From: Flavobacterium sp. CYK-55
GTDB taxonomy: Bacteria > Bacteroidota > Bacteroidia > Flavobacteriales > Flavobacteriaceae
Reading direction: 5' to 3'
DNA length: 41,446 nt
Assembly: GCF_018413465.1 (NCBI RefSeq)
Contig: NZ_JAHCDK010000016.1
Location: 1 to 41,446, forward strand
In this document: positions 8,878 through 17,700 of the stretch, piece after piece
How the letters are laid out: each line of letters begins with the position of its first letter
Numbering within the stretch: the stretch's first letter is position 1
Program-made: the position numbers and the translations under genes
Notes under the pieces: generated by a model
Told to the model about the DNA's origin: nothing
The model's input: only the letters and a program-made list of their open reading frames with translations
Database searches by the model: none

Positions 8878-9207
8878 ATGAAATCAATCATCAACACCAT
8901 CGCCGCTTCAGTAAACGTGAAAATGTTATTGGTAGTTGCCGTTATGTTGGTTTCATCTTCAAATGCATTTGCACAAACTACCATTGAAGTTCCTGCACAA
9001 ACTACTGCATCAACTTCAGCAGTTGAGTCAAACAGCAACATGAACATGGTTTCATGGTTTATGATGACCAAACAAACTGCCAACGGTGTAATCACCAAAG
9101 AGAACACCGCTAAAAAACAAATGATTACTTCAGGAATTGCTCCAAATCGTTTGTTGATTAAAGTATTGTTGAAAAAAGCTTCACAATACGGTTCAAACAT
9201 CGCATAG
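8878..9207 (+). CDS. Small secreted protein of unknown function, copy 1 (109 aa)
   Basis: A 109-aa precursor with a clear signal peptide (core MLLVVAVMLVSSSNAFA, cleavage before Q33) and a mature chain of about 77 residues. The mature part begins with a Thr/Ser-rich stretch. It then has NMNMVSWFMMTKQT and ends in a basic, possibly amphipathic segment, APNRLLIKVLLKKASQYG. It has no cysteine and no sorting domain, so it probably stays periplasmic, reaches the outer membrane, or is released. The start at 8878 was chosen because the likely transcription start (~8850) leaves almost no leader for ATG 8854, which would add MKQQTHRI. An identical gene lies at 25886. Both copies directly precede a type C giant protein, but each has its own promoter and terminator. 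I recognise no named family; a partner, a chaperone or a secreted peptide are all possible. Confidence 0.8.
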   Translation: MKSIINTIAASVNVKMLLVVAVMLVSSSNAFAQTTIEVPAQTTASTSAVESNSNMNMVSWFMMTKQTANGVITKENTAKKQMITSGIAPNRLLIKVLLKKASQYGSNIA

Positions 9208-9240
9208 TTTTATTTTTAACATAGTTAGGTTAACTCAGAG

Positions 9241-9273
9241 AGCCTCCTTCGTCAAGGGAGGCTTTCACTTTTT
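9241..9273 (+). terminator. Intrinsic terminator of small gene copy 1
   Basis: AGCCTCC (9241-9247) pairs with GGAGGCT (9257-9263) across a 9-nt loop, followed by TTCACTTTTT. It marks the right edge of the duplicated cassette. Confidence 0.8.
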
Positions 9274-9558
9274 ATTTCAAGACTGTTTGTGCTTAATTTC
9301 AGCGAGTTATTTTTTGGACAAGCGCGAGAATCTGTTGTGAAATTTTTGTTTTTTTTGTCTATTTCTTAAAAACATTGTTCTTTTTTTGTTTTTATTCTTG
9401 TTAAAAGCAACAGCTGGTCGGGTTTTATGTGGATTTTCATAATTTTAAAAATCTTCATTAAAAATTCTATTGTTTGCTTTAACTTTGCGAGTCCAACCCA
9501 ACCCTTTCAATTCAACCTTAATCGCATTAATTAAGAGAAAATATTTAAAACCCAAACT
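9274..9558. other. Intergenic region before the first type C giant protein
   Basis: About 285 bp of AT-rich DNA with no gene. The only element I can support is the TAACTTTG box at 9480-9487. Confidence 0.6.
9480..9487 (+). promoter_or_regulatory. Candidate promoter -7 box (TAACTTTG) for the 9559 gene
   Basis: A perfect TAnnTTTG match about 70 bp before the start codon. The same octamer occurs at 26480-26487 before the fourth type C gene. No clear -33 TTG. Confidence 0.5.
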
Positions 9559-12500
9559 ATGAAAAAACTATTACAAAAATCAAAGCTAATTGACATGGCT
9601 CTGAATGTTCAATGGGTAGTTGTCATGATTCTTCTTATGACTTTTCAAACGACAAACGCACAGTCACCCGTTTATTTTTCAAGTGGAAACTATGCCAATC
9701 CGAACAATTGGTCACAAGGAAGTGCAGCATCATTCGGAACCATTGTCGGGACCAATATTCATACGACAACTCCAAATGGTACTGGGAATCAGTATTTTCG
9801 TATGTATAGTGCTACATCAGGAGGTACTACTTATGAACCTAATGGTGCTTCGGATATTTTGCTAACTACAGGAGCAGTAACAACGCTTCAAGTAACTGGT
9901 TCAGGAAAAGCCTATTATTTGAACATTGCCAATGCTTCAAGTAATGTGGTTTTCAAAACCAGAGGTTCAGGAGCTCCGGGTTCATCTACCATTGTAGCTT
10001 ATGAAATTCAAGGAGCTATTCAAACAATTACAGGGGTTTCTCAGTCTCCAATTGCGTCTGCGGTCAACTCAATTAGTTCGGTTACAGTTACTGCAACATT
10101 AAGCGGGTCGTTGGCTACAGGACAAGGTATTTGGATGCGTTATACCACTAACAATTATTCAACTTCTACAGTAGTACAGCTAACCGGTTCTGGAACTACA
10201 TATACCGGAACCATTCCTGCACAAGCAGCAGGAGCCAACGTTTCATATTATGTATTTTCATCAGGAACGCCAGCTTCGATTACCGGAGCTGATGCTGACT
10301 TAGCCACCATCAACATCAACAACAACGGCGGTAGCAATTACACCTACACCGTTTTGCCTACACAATATACTTGGAACCAAACCGGAACCGCTTCATGGGC
10401 CACGGCGGCCAACTGGACACCCACCAGAACTACACCGGCAGCCACCGATGTACTTTTGTTTAACAACGGAGCGACTACAACGGTTAATAGTGTTCCAACA
10501 ACACAAACCATTGGTGGTTTGTTGATTTCTAACAACACCAATGTGACATTTGCTACTTCGACAGCTGCTGCATTAACTATTGGTAATAATGTAACAGGCG
10601 CAGATTTATCTGTAGCTGCCGGTTCATCACTGAATGTTTTGAGTAATGCGGTTCAAAGTATCAACGTAGCTACTGGAGCTACTGGAGCCATTTCTGGTTC
10701 AATGACGTTTGCTGGTGTTTCTGTAAATACTGCCCACGTATTGACTGCAGCAGATGCATCAGGGATTACCTTTGCATCAGGCGCATCTTTTACTCAAAAC
10801 ACCTTCAACAATGGAAATGTATTCGGAAATGGCACAGCAAATAGTGTTGTTTTTGCTAACGGATCTACATTTAATCACTTTGCTGGTTCAAATCCTTTTC
10901 AGAAAACTCAACCAGCGTCAGTTGTAGTTTTTAATTCAGGAAGCAATTATGTAAATAATCAGGCTAACGGTAATGGATTTTCGTTTTCAGGGAGGACTTA
11001 CGGAAATATTACATTTTCTGGAACAGGAACTGTAAATGCAACTGGAACTGCTGGGTTAACCGTTTATGATTTGACGATTAATTCAGGTACATTTAATCTA
11101 GGTATGACCACAGTTGTCGCAAGTATAAAAGGAAATATTTCGGTGGGTAACGGTGCGGCGTTAGTGATAAATCCGTCATCAACTAATACTAATATAAATG
11201 GAACAGGAATTCAGACTATTTCAACCGCAGGTACAGGGAGCATATCTGTTGCCTCTAGTAGTACGCTAACGGTTGTTTCAGGTTCTACTGTAGATATGGG
11301 AACTTCATTTATAACTGGAGCAGGAACTTTCACTGTGGCCAGTGGCGGAACACTTAGAACCGCAAATGCAGATGGAATTTACTCCTCAACAGCTACAGGT
11401 TCCATCAGAACAACTACAAGAAATTTCAACACGGGTGCCAACTACGTATATAATGGTACAGCCAACCAAACTACCGGTACCGGTTTGCCTGCTACGGTAG
11501 CTAGTTTGACCATAAACAATTCAGGAACTTCTCCAGCCAATGTGGTAACTTTAACCAACAACTGTACAACAGCCAGCGTGGTGCTTACTGCGGGTAAATT
11601 AGATTTGAATTCTAAAACATTAACTGTGTCATCGGGCGGTACAGTTGCTGCAACCTCAGGTGATTTTACGGCTACGGCTGGTCCGGTAGCTTTTGCAGGA
11701 ACTGGAACAGTCTCAGGAACTGTTAACTTCCCAACGGTCACTCTGGCGGGTGGAGTTAATTTTGGTTCGGCTTCAAATATTGTCACCTCATTGCAAATTA
11801 ATTCAGGTGGTTTTGTGAATACTAATGCGCCAACTTATGGTTCTTCTTCTACCTTAATATACAACTCAGGCGGAACTTATGGTCGCGGAACCGAATGGAG
11901 CGCTACCAGCGGAGCGGGTTATCCGAACAACGTTCAAATACAAAACGGTACTACGGTAGATTTATCAGCCAACGGTTTTGCTGATAGAGCTATTTCCGGA
12001 AACTTAAACTTAGGTGTTGTGGGTGCAGCCAGTGCAGGTTCATTGACCATGGGTGCCACGACCAATAAATTAACGGTGGGCGGAAACTTAGTCATTGGCG
12101 GAAATACATCAGGAACCAGTGTTTTAACTTTGTCATCGGCCATTGGTGGTGATATATACTTAAACGGTAACTGGGATACCAAAACCAATGGTTCATATGC
12201 TTCTAACACCAGAGCCGTATTCTTTCAAGGTTCAGGAACTTCAACAGTAACTACCATTGGAGCTGCTACTTTTGATTATTTATTTGTAAATAAAACAAGT
12301 GGCGGAACGGTGAGTTTGGCCAATGATATGACTGTAAACAACAACTTGACGTTGAATGCACAGTTGGTAACAAACTCTTTTAAATTAATTATTCCTACCG
12401 GTAATAATGTTACCGCTAATCCGAGCGGATGGGTAAGAGGTAACCTCCAAAAAAACATCCCAACCGGAACCAATTCAAGAACTTTTGAAATTGGCGACAG

Positions 12501-14448
12501 TTCAAACTATACTCCGGTAACTTTAGATTATTCTGGAGTAACTGGCGCGGGTAATGTAGTTGCTTATACAACGGCCGGAGATCACGCACAAATTAGTTCT
12601 TCAGATATTGATCCTTCTTTTTCAGTAAACAGAACTTATACATTAACCAATTCAGGTGTTACCGGCGGAAGCTATGATGCTACTTTTAACTTTGTGGCCG
12701 GTGATGTGGATAGTGGTGCTATTACTGCTGCTTTTGGAGTGAGTAGTTATGTAAATCCAACTTGGACCAGCGCAACGGTAAGCACCAGAACCAGCACTTC
12801 TACTAAAGCAACTGGCTTGACCGGTTATGGTGATTTTCAATTAGGCGAAACCGCAACTACTTGGACAGCTGGTGCATCAACCACTGATTGGGCAACTTCG
12901 GGCAACTGGTCAAAAGGTGTTCCGAGTGCAAGTATCAATGCGATTATTCCATCAGCTAGTTTGTATCCTGAAATTTCAGCTACGGCTGCTGCCAACAGAA
13001 TGTCGGTAGCTTCAGGTGCTTCGGTAACTGTAAAATCAGGTTACAACTTAACCGTTACAGATGCCATTGCCAACAGCGGAACTATTACCGTTGAAAACAA
13101 CGCCAACTTAAAACAAACCAATAATGTTTCAAATACCGGAAGCGGAACTGCTGTTGTAAAACGCAATACTGCTACTTTGATGCGTCAAGATTATGTAATG
13201 TGGTCATCACCGGTTGATGGGCAACAATTGCAAGCGTTTTCACCGCAAACATTGTCAACTCGTTTTTATACTTTTGATGGTTCAGCCGGAACAGCCGGTC
13301 AATATGTGGCTACTTCAGCAACCGGAAATTTTGCCGATGCAACGGGTTATTTGATTCGTTTGCCGAACAATCATCCGGCTACTCCAACCGTTTGGAATGG
13401 TACCTTTACCGGAACCGCTATGCACAATGGTAACTACAGTTTAACCAGCTTAAATAATAATCAGTATTATGCTGTGGGTAATCCGTATCCGTCAACCATT
13501 GATGCTGATTTGTTCATTGCCGGAAACAGTTTAGCTGATGCGATGTATTTCTGGAGAAAAACCAACAACAGCGCTAATCCATCATATGCTACTTATACGT
13601 TAGCAGGTGGAGTTGGAACACCGGGTTCTGGTGATCCGCTTGGTTTAACGCCAAATGGGGTGATTAATGTTGGTCAAGGTTTTATTGTTAAAACATCTGG
13701 GTCAGGAACTTCACTCAACTTTACCAATGGAATGCGTATTACCAACAACGGGAATCTTTTCTTTAGAACCAACGAGATTGAGCGCAACCGCATTTGGTTA
13801 AATATGAGTAACACTTCGGGTATTGCTTGTCAAACGATGGTTTCATACATGGAGAATGCTACTTCCGGAGTTGACAACATGATTGATGGTCTTTTCTTGA
13901 ATGACAGTCAAAACGCATTAACGAGTTTGATCAACGGTGCTGAGTATGCTATTCAAGGACGTGCTTTACCATTTGAATCAACTGATAGTGTTGCTTTAGG
14001 ATTTAAATCAGAATTGCCGGGTGACTACAGTATAGCACTTGATCATGTAGATGGCTTCTTTATTAATGAGCACAATATCTTCTTGAAAGATAATTTAACG
14101 GCTACCGTTCACGATTTAAGAACCGGAGCTTATACATTTACAACTGCAGGCGGAGTTGATAATACTCGTTTTGAATTGGTGTTTGAAAATTTACTCAATG
14201 TGAATCCTCATGATTTAGCAGCCAATCAAGTTATTGCCTACACCCACAACAATCAATTGAATATTGATTCTGGAGCTATTAAAATGGCTCAAGTTGAGGT
14301 GTTTGATATCAGAGGAAGATTAATTGCTCAGTCTTCTTCTATTAACGCTTCTAAGGCTGTTTTGAATATTCCTTCAACACACCAAGTGTTATTGGTCAAA
14401 ATTACTTCTGAAAACGGACAATCTGTTACTAAGAAAGTAATGAATTAA
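9559..14448 (+). CDS. Giant T9SS-secreted surface protein with type C sorting signal (1629 aa)
   Basis: Signal peptide at residues 1-35 (core VVVMILLMTF, cleavage near TNA-Q). Residues ~36-265 are a Ser/Thr/Gly-rich beta-sandwich region. Near residue 270 the motif TWNQTGTASWATAANWTP starts a long beta-helix-like passenger. It has short repeated strands such as SGTFNLG and GNLNLG up to about residue 1095, with no enzyme motif. Residues ~1100-1629 form a block shared with the genes at 14767, 20431 and 26586. It contains MRQDYVMWSSPVDGQ, AVGNPYPSTIDAD, FWRKTNN, IFLKDNL and NTRFELVFENLL. The last ~80 residues are a type C (ChiA-like) sorting signal: IKMAQVEVFDIRGRLI, then a terminal VTKKVMN. It lacks the PNP motif of type A domains. 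A surface adhesin or matrix protein is the most likely role, by inference. It is monocistronic, with a terminator 25 bp after the stop. Confidence 0.9.
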   Translation: MKKLLQKSKLIDMALNVQWVVVMILLMTFQTTNAQSPVYFSSGNYANPNNWSQGSAASFGTIVGTNIHTTTPNGTGNQYFRMYSATSGGTTYEPNGASDILLTTGAVTTLQVTGSGKAYYLNIANASSNVVFKTRGSGAPGSSTIVAYEIQGAIQTITGVSQSPIASAVNSISSVTVTATLSGSLATGQGIWMRYTTNNYSTSTVVQLTGSGTTYTGTIPAQAAGANVSYYVFSSGTPASITGADADLATININNNGGSNYTYTVLPTQYTWNQTGTASWATAANWTPTRTTPAATDVLLFNNGATTTVNSVPTTQTIGGLLISNNTNVTFATSTAAALTIGNNVTGADLSVAAGSSLNVLSNAVQSINVATGATGAISGSMTFAGVSVNTAHVLTAADASGITFASGASFTQNTFNNGNVFGNGTANSVVFANGSTFNHFAGSNPFQKTQPASVVVFNSGSNYVNNQANGNGFSFSGRTYGNITFSGTGTVNATGTAGLTVYDLTINSGTFNLGMTTVVASIKGNISVGNGAALVINPSSTNTNINGTGIQTISTAGTGSISVASSSTLTVVSGSTVDMGTSFITGAGTFTVASGGTLRTANADGIYSSTATGSIRTTTRNFNTGANYVYNGTANQTTGTGLPATVASLTINNSGTSPANVVTLTNNCTTASVVLTAGKLDLNSKTLTVSSGGTVAATSGDFTATAGPVAFAGTGTVSGTVNFPTVTLAGGVNFGSASNIVTSLQINSGGFVNTNAPTYGSSSTLIYNSGGTYGRGTEWSATSGAGYPNNVQIQNGTTVDLSANGFADRAISGNLNLGVVGAASAGSLTMGATTNKLTVGGNLVIGGNTSGTSVLTLSSAIGGDIYLNGNWDTKTNGSYASNTRAVFFQGSGTSTVTTIGAATFDYLFVNKTSGGTVSLANDMTVNNNLTLNAQLVTNSFKLIIPTGNNVTANPSGWVRGNLQKNIPTGTNSRTFEIGDSSNYTPVTLDYSGVTGAGNVVAYTTAGDHAQISSSDIDPSFSVNRTYTLTNSGVTGGSYDATFNFVAGDVDSGAITAAFGVSSYVNPTWTSATVSTRTSTSTKATGLTGYGDFQLGETATTWTAGASTTDWATSGNWSKGVPSASINAIIPSASLYPEISATAAANRMSVASGASVTVKSGYNLTVTDAIANSGTITVENNANLKQTNNVSNTGSGTAVVKRNTATLMRQDYVMWSSPVDGQQLQAFSPQTLSTRFYTFDGSAGTAGQYVATSATGNFADATGYLIRLPNNHPATPTVWNGTFTGTAMHNGNYSLTSLNNNQYYAVGNPYPSTIDADLFIAGNSLADAMYFWRKTNNSANPSYATYTLAGGVGTPGSGDPLGLTPNGVINVGQGFIVKTSGSGTSLNFTNGMRITNNGNLFFRTNEIERNRIWLNMSNTSGIACQTMVSYMENATSGVDNMIDGLFLNDSQNALTSLINGAEYAIQGRALPFESTDSVALGFKSELPGDYSIALDHVDGFFINEHNIFLKDNLTATVHDLRTGAYTFTTAGGVDNTRFELVFENLLNVNPHDLAANQVIAYTHNNQLNIDSGAIKMAQVEVFDIRGRLIAQSSSINASKAVLNIPSTHQVLLVKITSENGQSVTKKVMN

Positions 14449-14473
14449 ATCGCTTTTATTTTTAAACATACAG

Positions 14474-14502
14474 AAGCCTCTGCCTCAAGCAGAGGCTTTT
14501 TT
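14474..14502 (+). terminator. Intrinsic terminator after the 9559 gene
   Basis: AAGCCTCTGC (14474-14483) pairs perfectly with 14489-14498 across a 5-nt loop, followed by T. Confidence 0.87.
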
Positions 14503-14766
14503 GATGCAATCAAATCAAAGAGGGATACATTTTTATTTTGTAGTCTTTAACTTTAATTAATCTCCTTGATTGTGTATTTTGTCGATTATTTGTGTGTTTT
14601 AATCGGATTTTTATTTAAATAAGCATAGGTTTGATGGTTAAAATGGTTTTCATCGTTTTGAGGCTCAAATTGACTTTTATCGGATTTATCGGTCTGTATA
14701 ACTAATTAATTTGCAAGGCTTAAAATGGTGAACATACCTTTGTTCAATCCTATTGTTAGAAAACTT
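14503..14766. other. Intergenic region with ATCGGATTT motifs
   Basis: No gene seen. The region contains TTTTAATCGGATTTTT (from 14597), TTTCATCGTTTTG (14648-14660) and TTTTATCGGATTT (14675-14687), related to motifs before the next gene. TTAATTTG at 14706-14713 is a one-mismatch version of the -7 box. Confidence 0.5.
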
Positions 14767-17700
14767 ATGAAAACAAAAGCCAATCTTTTTTTATTTAAAA
14801 TCACATTATTTTTGCTTGTATTGCTTTCAATGCAAGCTGCTAAAGCCCAAGCTACTTTTAATTCTCAAGCTACCGGTAACTGGTCAGCGTCAGGAAGCTG
14901 GACAAGAGTTAGTGGTACAGATGCTGATGGTGTTCCTGATTCAAATGATACCGTAGTTATTGTTTCTGGTCACACCATTACAGTCAACGGAACTTTTGCA
15001 TGTTCTTCAATTACCGTTGGGCCTGTGAGCAATACCGTTAGTACTTTGAGCTTTAATAGCGGCTCATCATTGACCGTGTCTGGAACCGTTAGTTTAGGAA
15101 ATTCCGGTAATGCAAACCGCAGAGGTTCAATTGTTATGACCAATGGCGGAACACTTAGTTGTACCGGTTTTGTGTTGAACAATGCAGGAGCCAATACTTT
15201 TACCACCGGAACGGGCTTGGTAGTATTGACAGCAACTAATACCTTACCAGCTACAGTTTTTACAGCTTTTAATGATTTGCAGATATCATCGGGAACAACC
15301 AAGCTAGGTGCCAACACAACCATCAGCGGAGTTCTTGATTTGACTTCAGGGAATTTAGATGTTAATTCATTTACAGCTTCAGCTGCTGAGTTGACAGGTT
15401 CAGGAAATTTAATCAATTCTTCAACGGCAGATATTTTTACTGTAGGTAGCGGTAACACGGACAATTCATACTCTGGGGTTATGTCTGCTACTACAGCGGC
15501 CAACTTGGCCATCACCAAAACAGGAACGGGTAAACTTACCATTTCAGGGAATAACACCTATACGGGAACTACAACACTTAGTGGTGGTACGTTAGAAATT
15601 GCCGCCGCTGATAGAATTGCCAATGGTTCGCCCATCAACTTCAACGGAGGAACTTTCAGCACTGGGGCCACTACCGGATTCAATGAAACCTTGGGTGTGG
15701 CTAGTTTAAATGCCAATTCATCGATTAAATTGGGAACAGGTGTTCATACTTTAACCTTTGCTAACAGTAGTGCTGCCACTTGGGGTACTTTTATACTAAC
15801 CATTGATGGTTGGTCCGGAACCGGAGGTTCAACCGGAACAGCTTCTGAGGGTAAAATTCAGGTGGGAACCGGTGGTTTGATTGCAGCTCAATTGCTCAAA
15901 GTTCAGTTTACTGGTTTTCCGTTAGGAGCTACCATTACTGCTTCTGGTGAATTAGTTCCATCCAAAAATATATTCTATTCTAAAGGAAGTTTAGCTTCGC
16001 AAACGGCTGCTAATTGGAACTCTAAACGAGATGGTTCAGGAACCGATGCAACGGCTGCTGATTTTACAGCAGGAACCTTCTTTGTGATTCAAAATGGTCA
16101 CACCATGACCAATAGTGGTGCTTGGTCTTTATCAGGAACTAGTTCAAAATTGCAAATTGAGAGTGGCGGAACATTAGTGGCTCCTACAGCAGTTACTCTG
16201 GCGGGTGCAACTACTTTTCAAATAGATAACGGTGCAACTTATATACACCAAAACACAAGTTCGTGGGCTTCGACCATTTTTGCCGGAACTGAAGTTTTCG
16301 GAAACAGCAGTACCATTGAAATCAACAGAACCAATACTACTTTGCCAATCAATAATGCATATGGTAATTTAACCATTAATCTTACAACTGACCCGGGTGC
16401 TAACATCAGTTTTGCCAATTTACTCACTACTATAAACGGAAATTTAAGCATTCAAAATACACAAAGCAGAGAAGTCAGGTTGTTAGCCAATACTACAGCT
16501 ACCCTTAATATTGCCGGTGATTTAACCATTTCTGGCGCCACTTCAAATTTTGTATTTACTTCGGGTTCAGGGATAGCTACTGTTAACGTTGCCGGAAACA
16601 CCACCATCAGTGGAGGAACCCTGAACTTAAGCGGTGGTTCGGCTAATGGATTGTTAAACTGTACCGGTAACTTTACCCATACCGGCGGAACAGTCACTGA
16701 AACCGGAACTGCTACAGGTTGTTTGATCAGCATGGTGGGAAACACAGCCAAAGTAATTGAGAGTACCGGTTTTGCCAATACAGTCAATTTTACGATAACT
16801 CCAAACGGTTCAGGAACTGTTGAAGTGGCAACCGGAAAAACATTTGTTGTTGCCGGGACTACAGTTTTTAATATTCTTAGTTCATCTTCGGGTATTGAAT
16901 TAACGGTAAACGGCACACTAAATAGAACTTCTTCAGGAGCTATTACAGCATCCGGAGATTTGAGTTTTGCTTCAGGCGGAAAATACATTTCAAATTTTGC
17001 TACAGCAACCATTCCAACCGCAACTTGGAATGCCAATTCAACTTTGCAAATTGATGCTTCAATTGCCAGCAATGAATTTACAGAAAGCTTTGGTCATGTT
17101 GTGATTAATGGAGCGTCAGCCTTTAATATGGTAACAGGTGCAACTAATCCGACCATTCAAGGAAATTTAACCATATCAACAACCGGTACTGTTGGCTTGT
17201 CAAACTCGACTACTTCGGCTTCAACATTAACGGTTAATGGTGATTTAATTATTGATACAAACGGTACGTTAATTATTGACAACTCAAACGGTACTTCAAA
17301 CATATCAAAGAAAATTGTTGTTAATGGTAATTATAACCAAAGCACCGGAACTTTGAATTTCTGTAACTCTACCGGAGCAATTACACCCGCCACGCGGAAT
17401 GCTCAGTTAGACGTTTATGGTGATTTCTCTCATACCGGAGGATTATTAACAGAAACGGCAAGCGATACAGATATGATCACACGCATCAACTTGCTCGGAA
17501 CTGCCTCAAAAAACTTTGAAACTACCGGACAAACCGGACTAGTTGAATTAGTCATCAACAAATCAGGCACAATAGGAAATGATTTTGCTTCATTGTCTGC
17601 AAGTTCAGCTATTAGTCATAAGCTTACTTTAACCGACGGATTATTGGTCTTAGGAAGCAACCATTTAACCATGGCAGCTGCTGCTACTATTACTTCGCCG

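Larger units (their letters stand above)
8442..9273 (+). repeat. Duplicated 832-bp cassette, copy 1 (leader, small gene, terminator)
   Basis: This segment matches 25450-26281 at a constant offset of 17,008 bp, without indels. By direct comparison there are six mismatches, at 8451, 8536, 8619, 8673, 8776 and 8825, all before the small gene. The gene and its terminator are identical in both copies. No terminal inverted repeats, target-site duplication or transposase were seen at this copy. Homology stops just after the small gene's terminator, so the unit is a self-contained transcription unit. Confidence 0.93.

Noticed and set aside
8790..8987. 65-codon + frame overlapping the small gene (also at 25798)
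   Set aside because: It overlaps the likely promoter and the signal-peptide codons in another frame and has no features of its own.
8844..9200. 118-codon minus-strand frame, also present at 25852-26208
   Set aside because: It is antisense to the small secreted-protein gene. Its conservation follows automatically from DNA identity between the two cassettes, and the + strand frame has a signal peptide, promoter and terminator.
8442..9273. Interpretation of the 832-bp duplication as an insertion sequence
   Set aside because: No transposase, no terminal inverted repeats and no clear target-site duplication at copy 1; the only gene is a small secreted protein.
14970..15557. 195-codon open frame on the minus strand inside the 14767 gene
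   Set aside because: Val/Pro/Leu-rich composition is what the complement of Thr/Ser/Gly-rich beta-helix coding DNA gives; it has no signal peptide or domain and lies wholly inside a well-supported gene.
16452..17072. 206-codon open frame on the minus strand
   Set aside because: Same antisense composition effect within the 14767 gene; no independent support.
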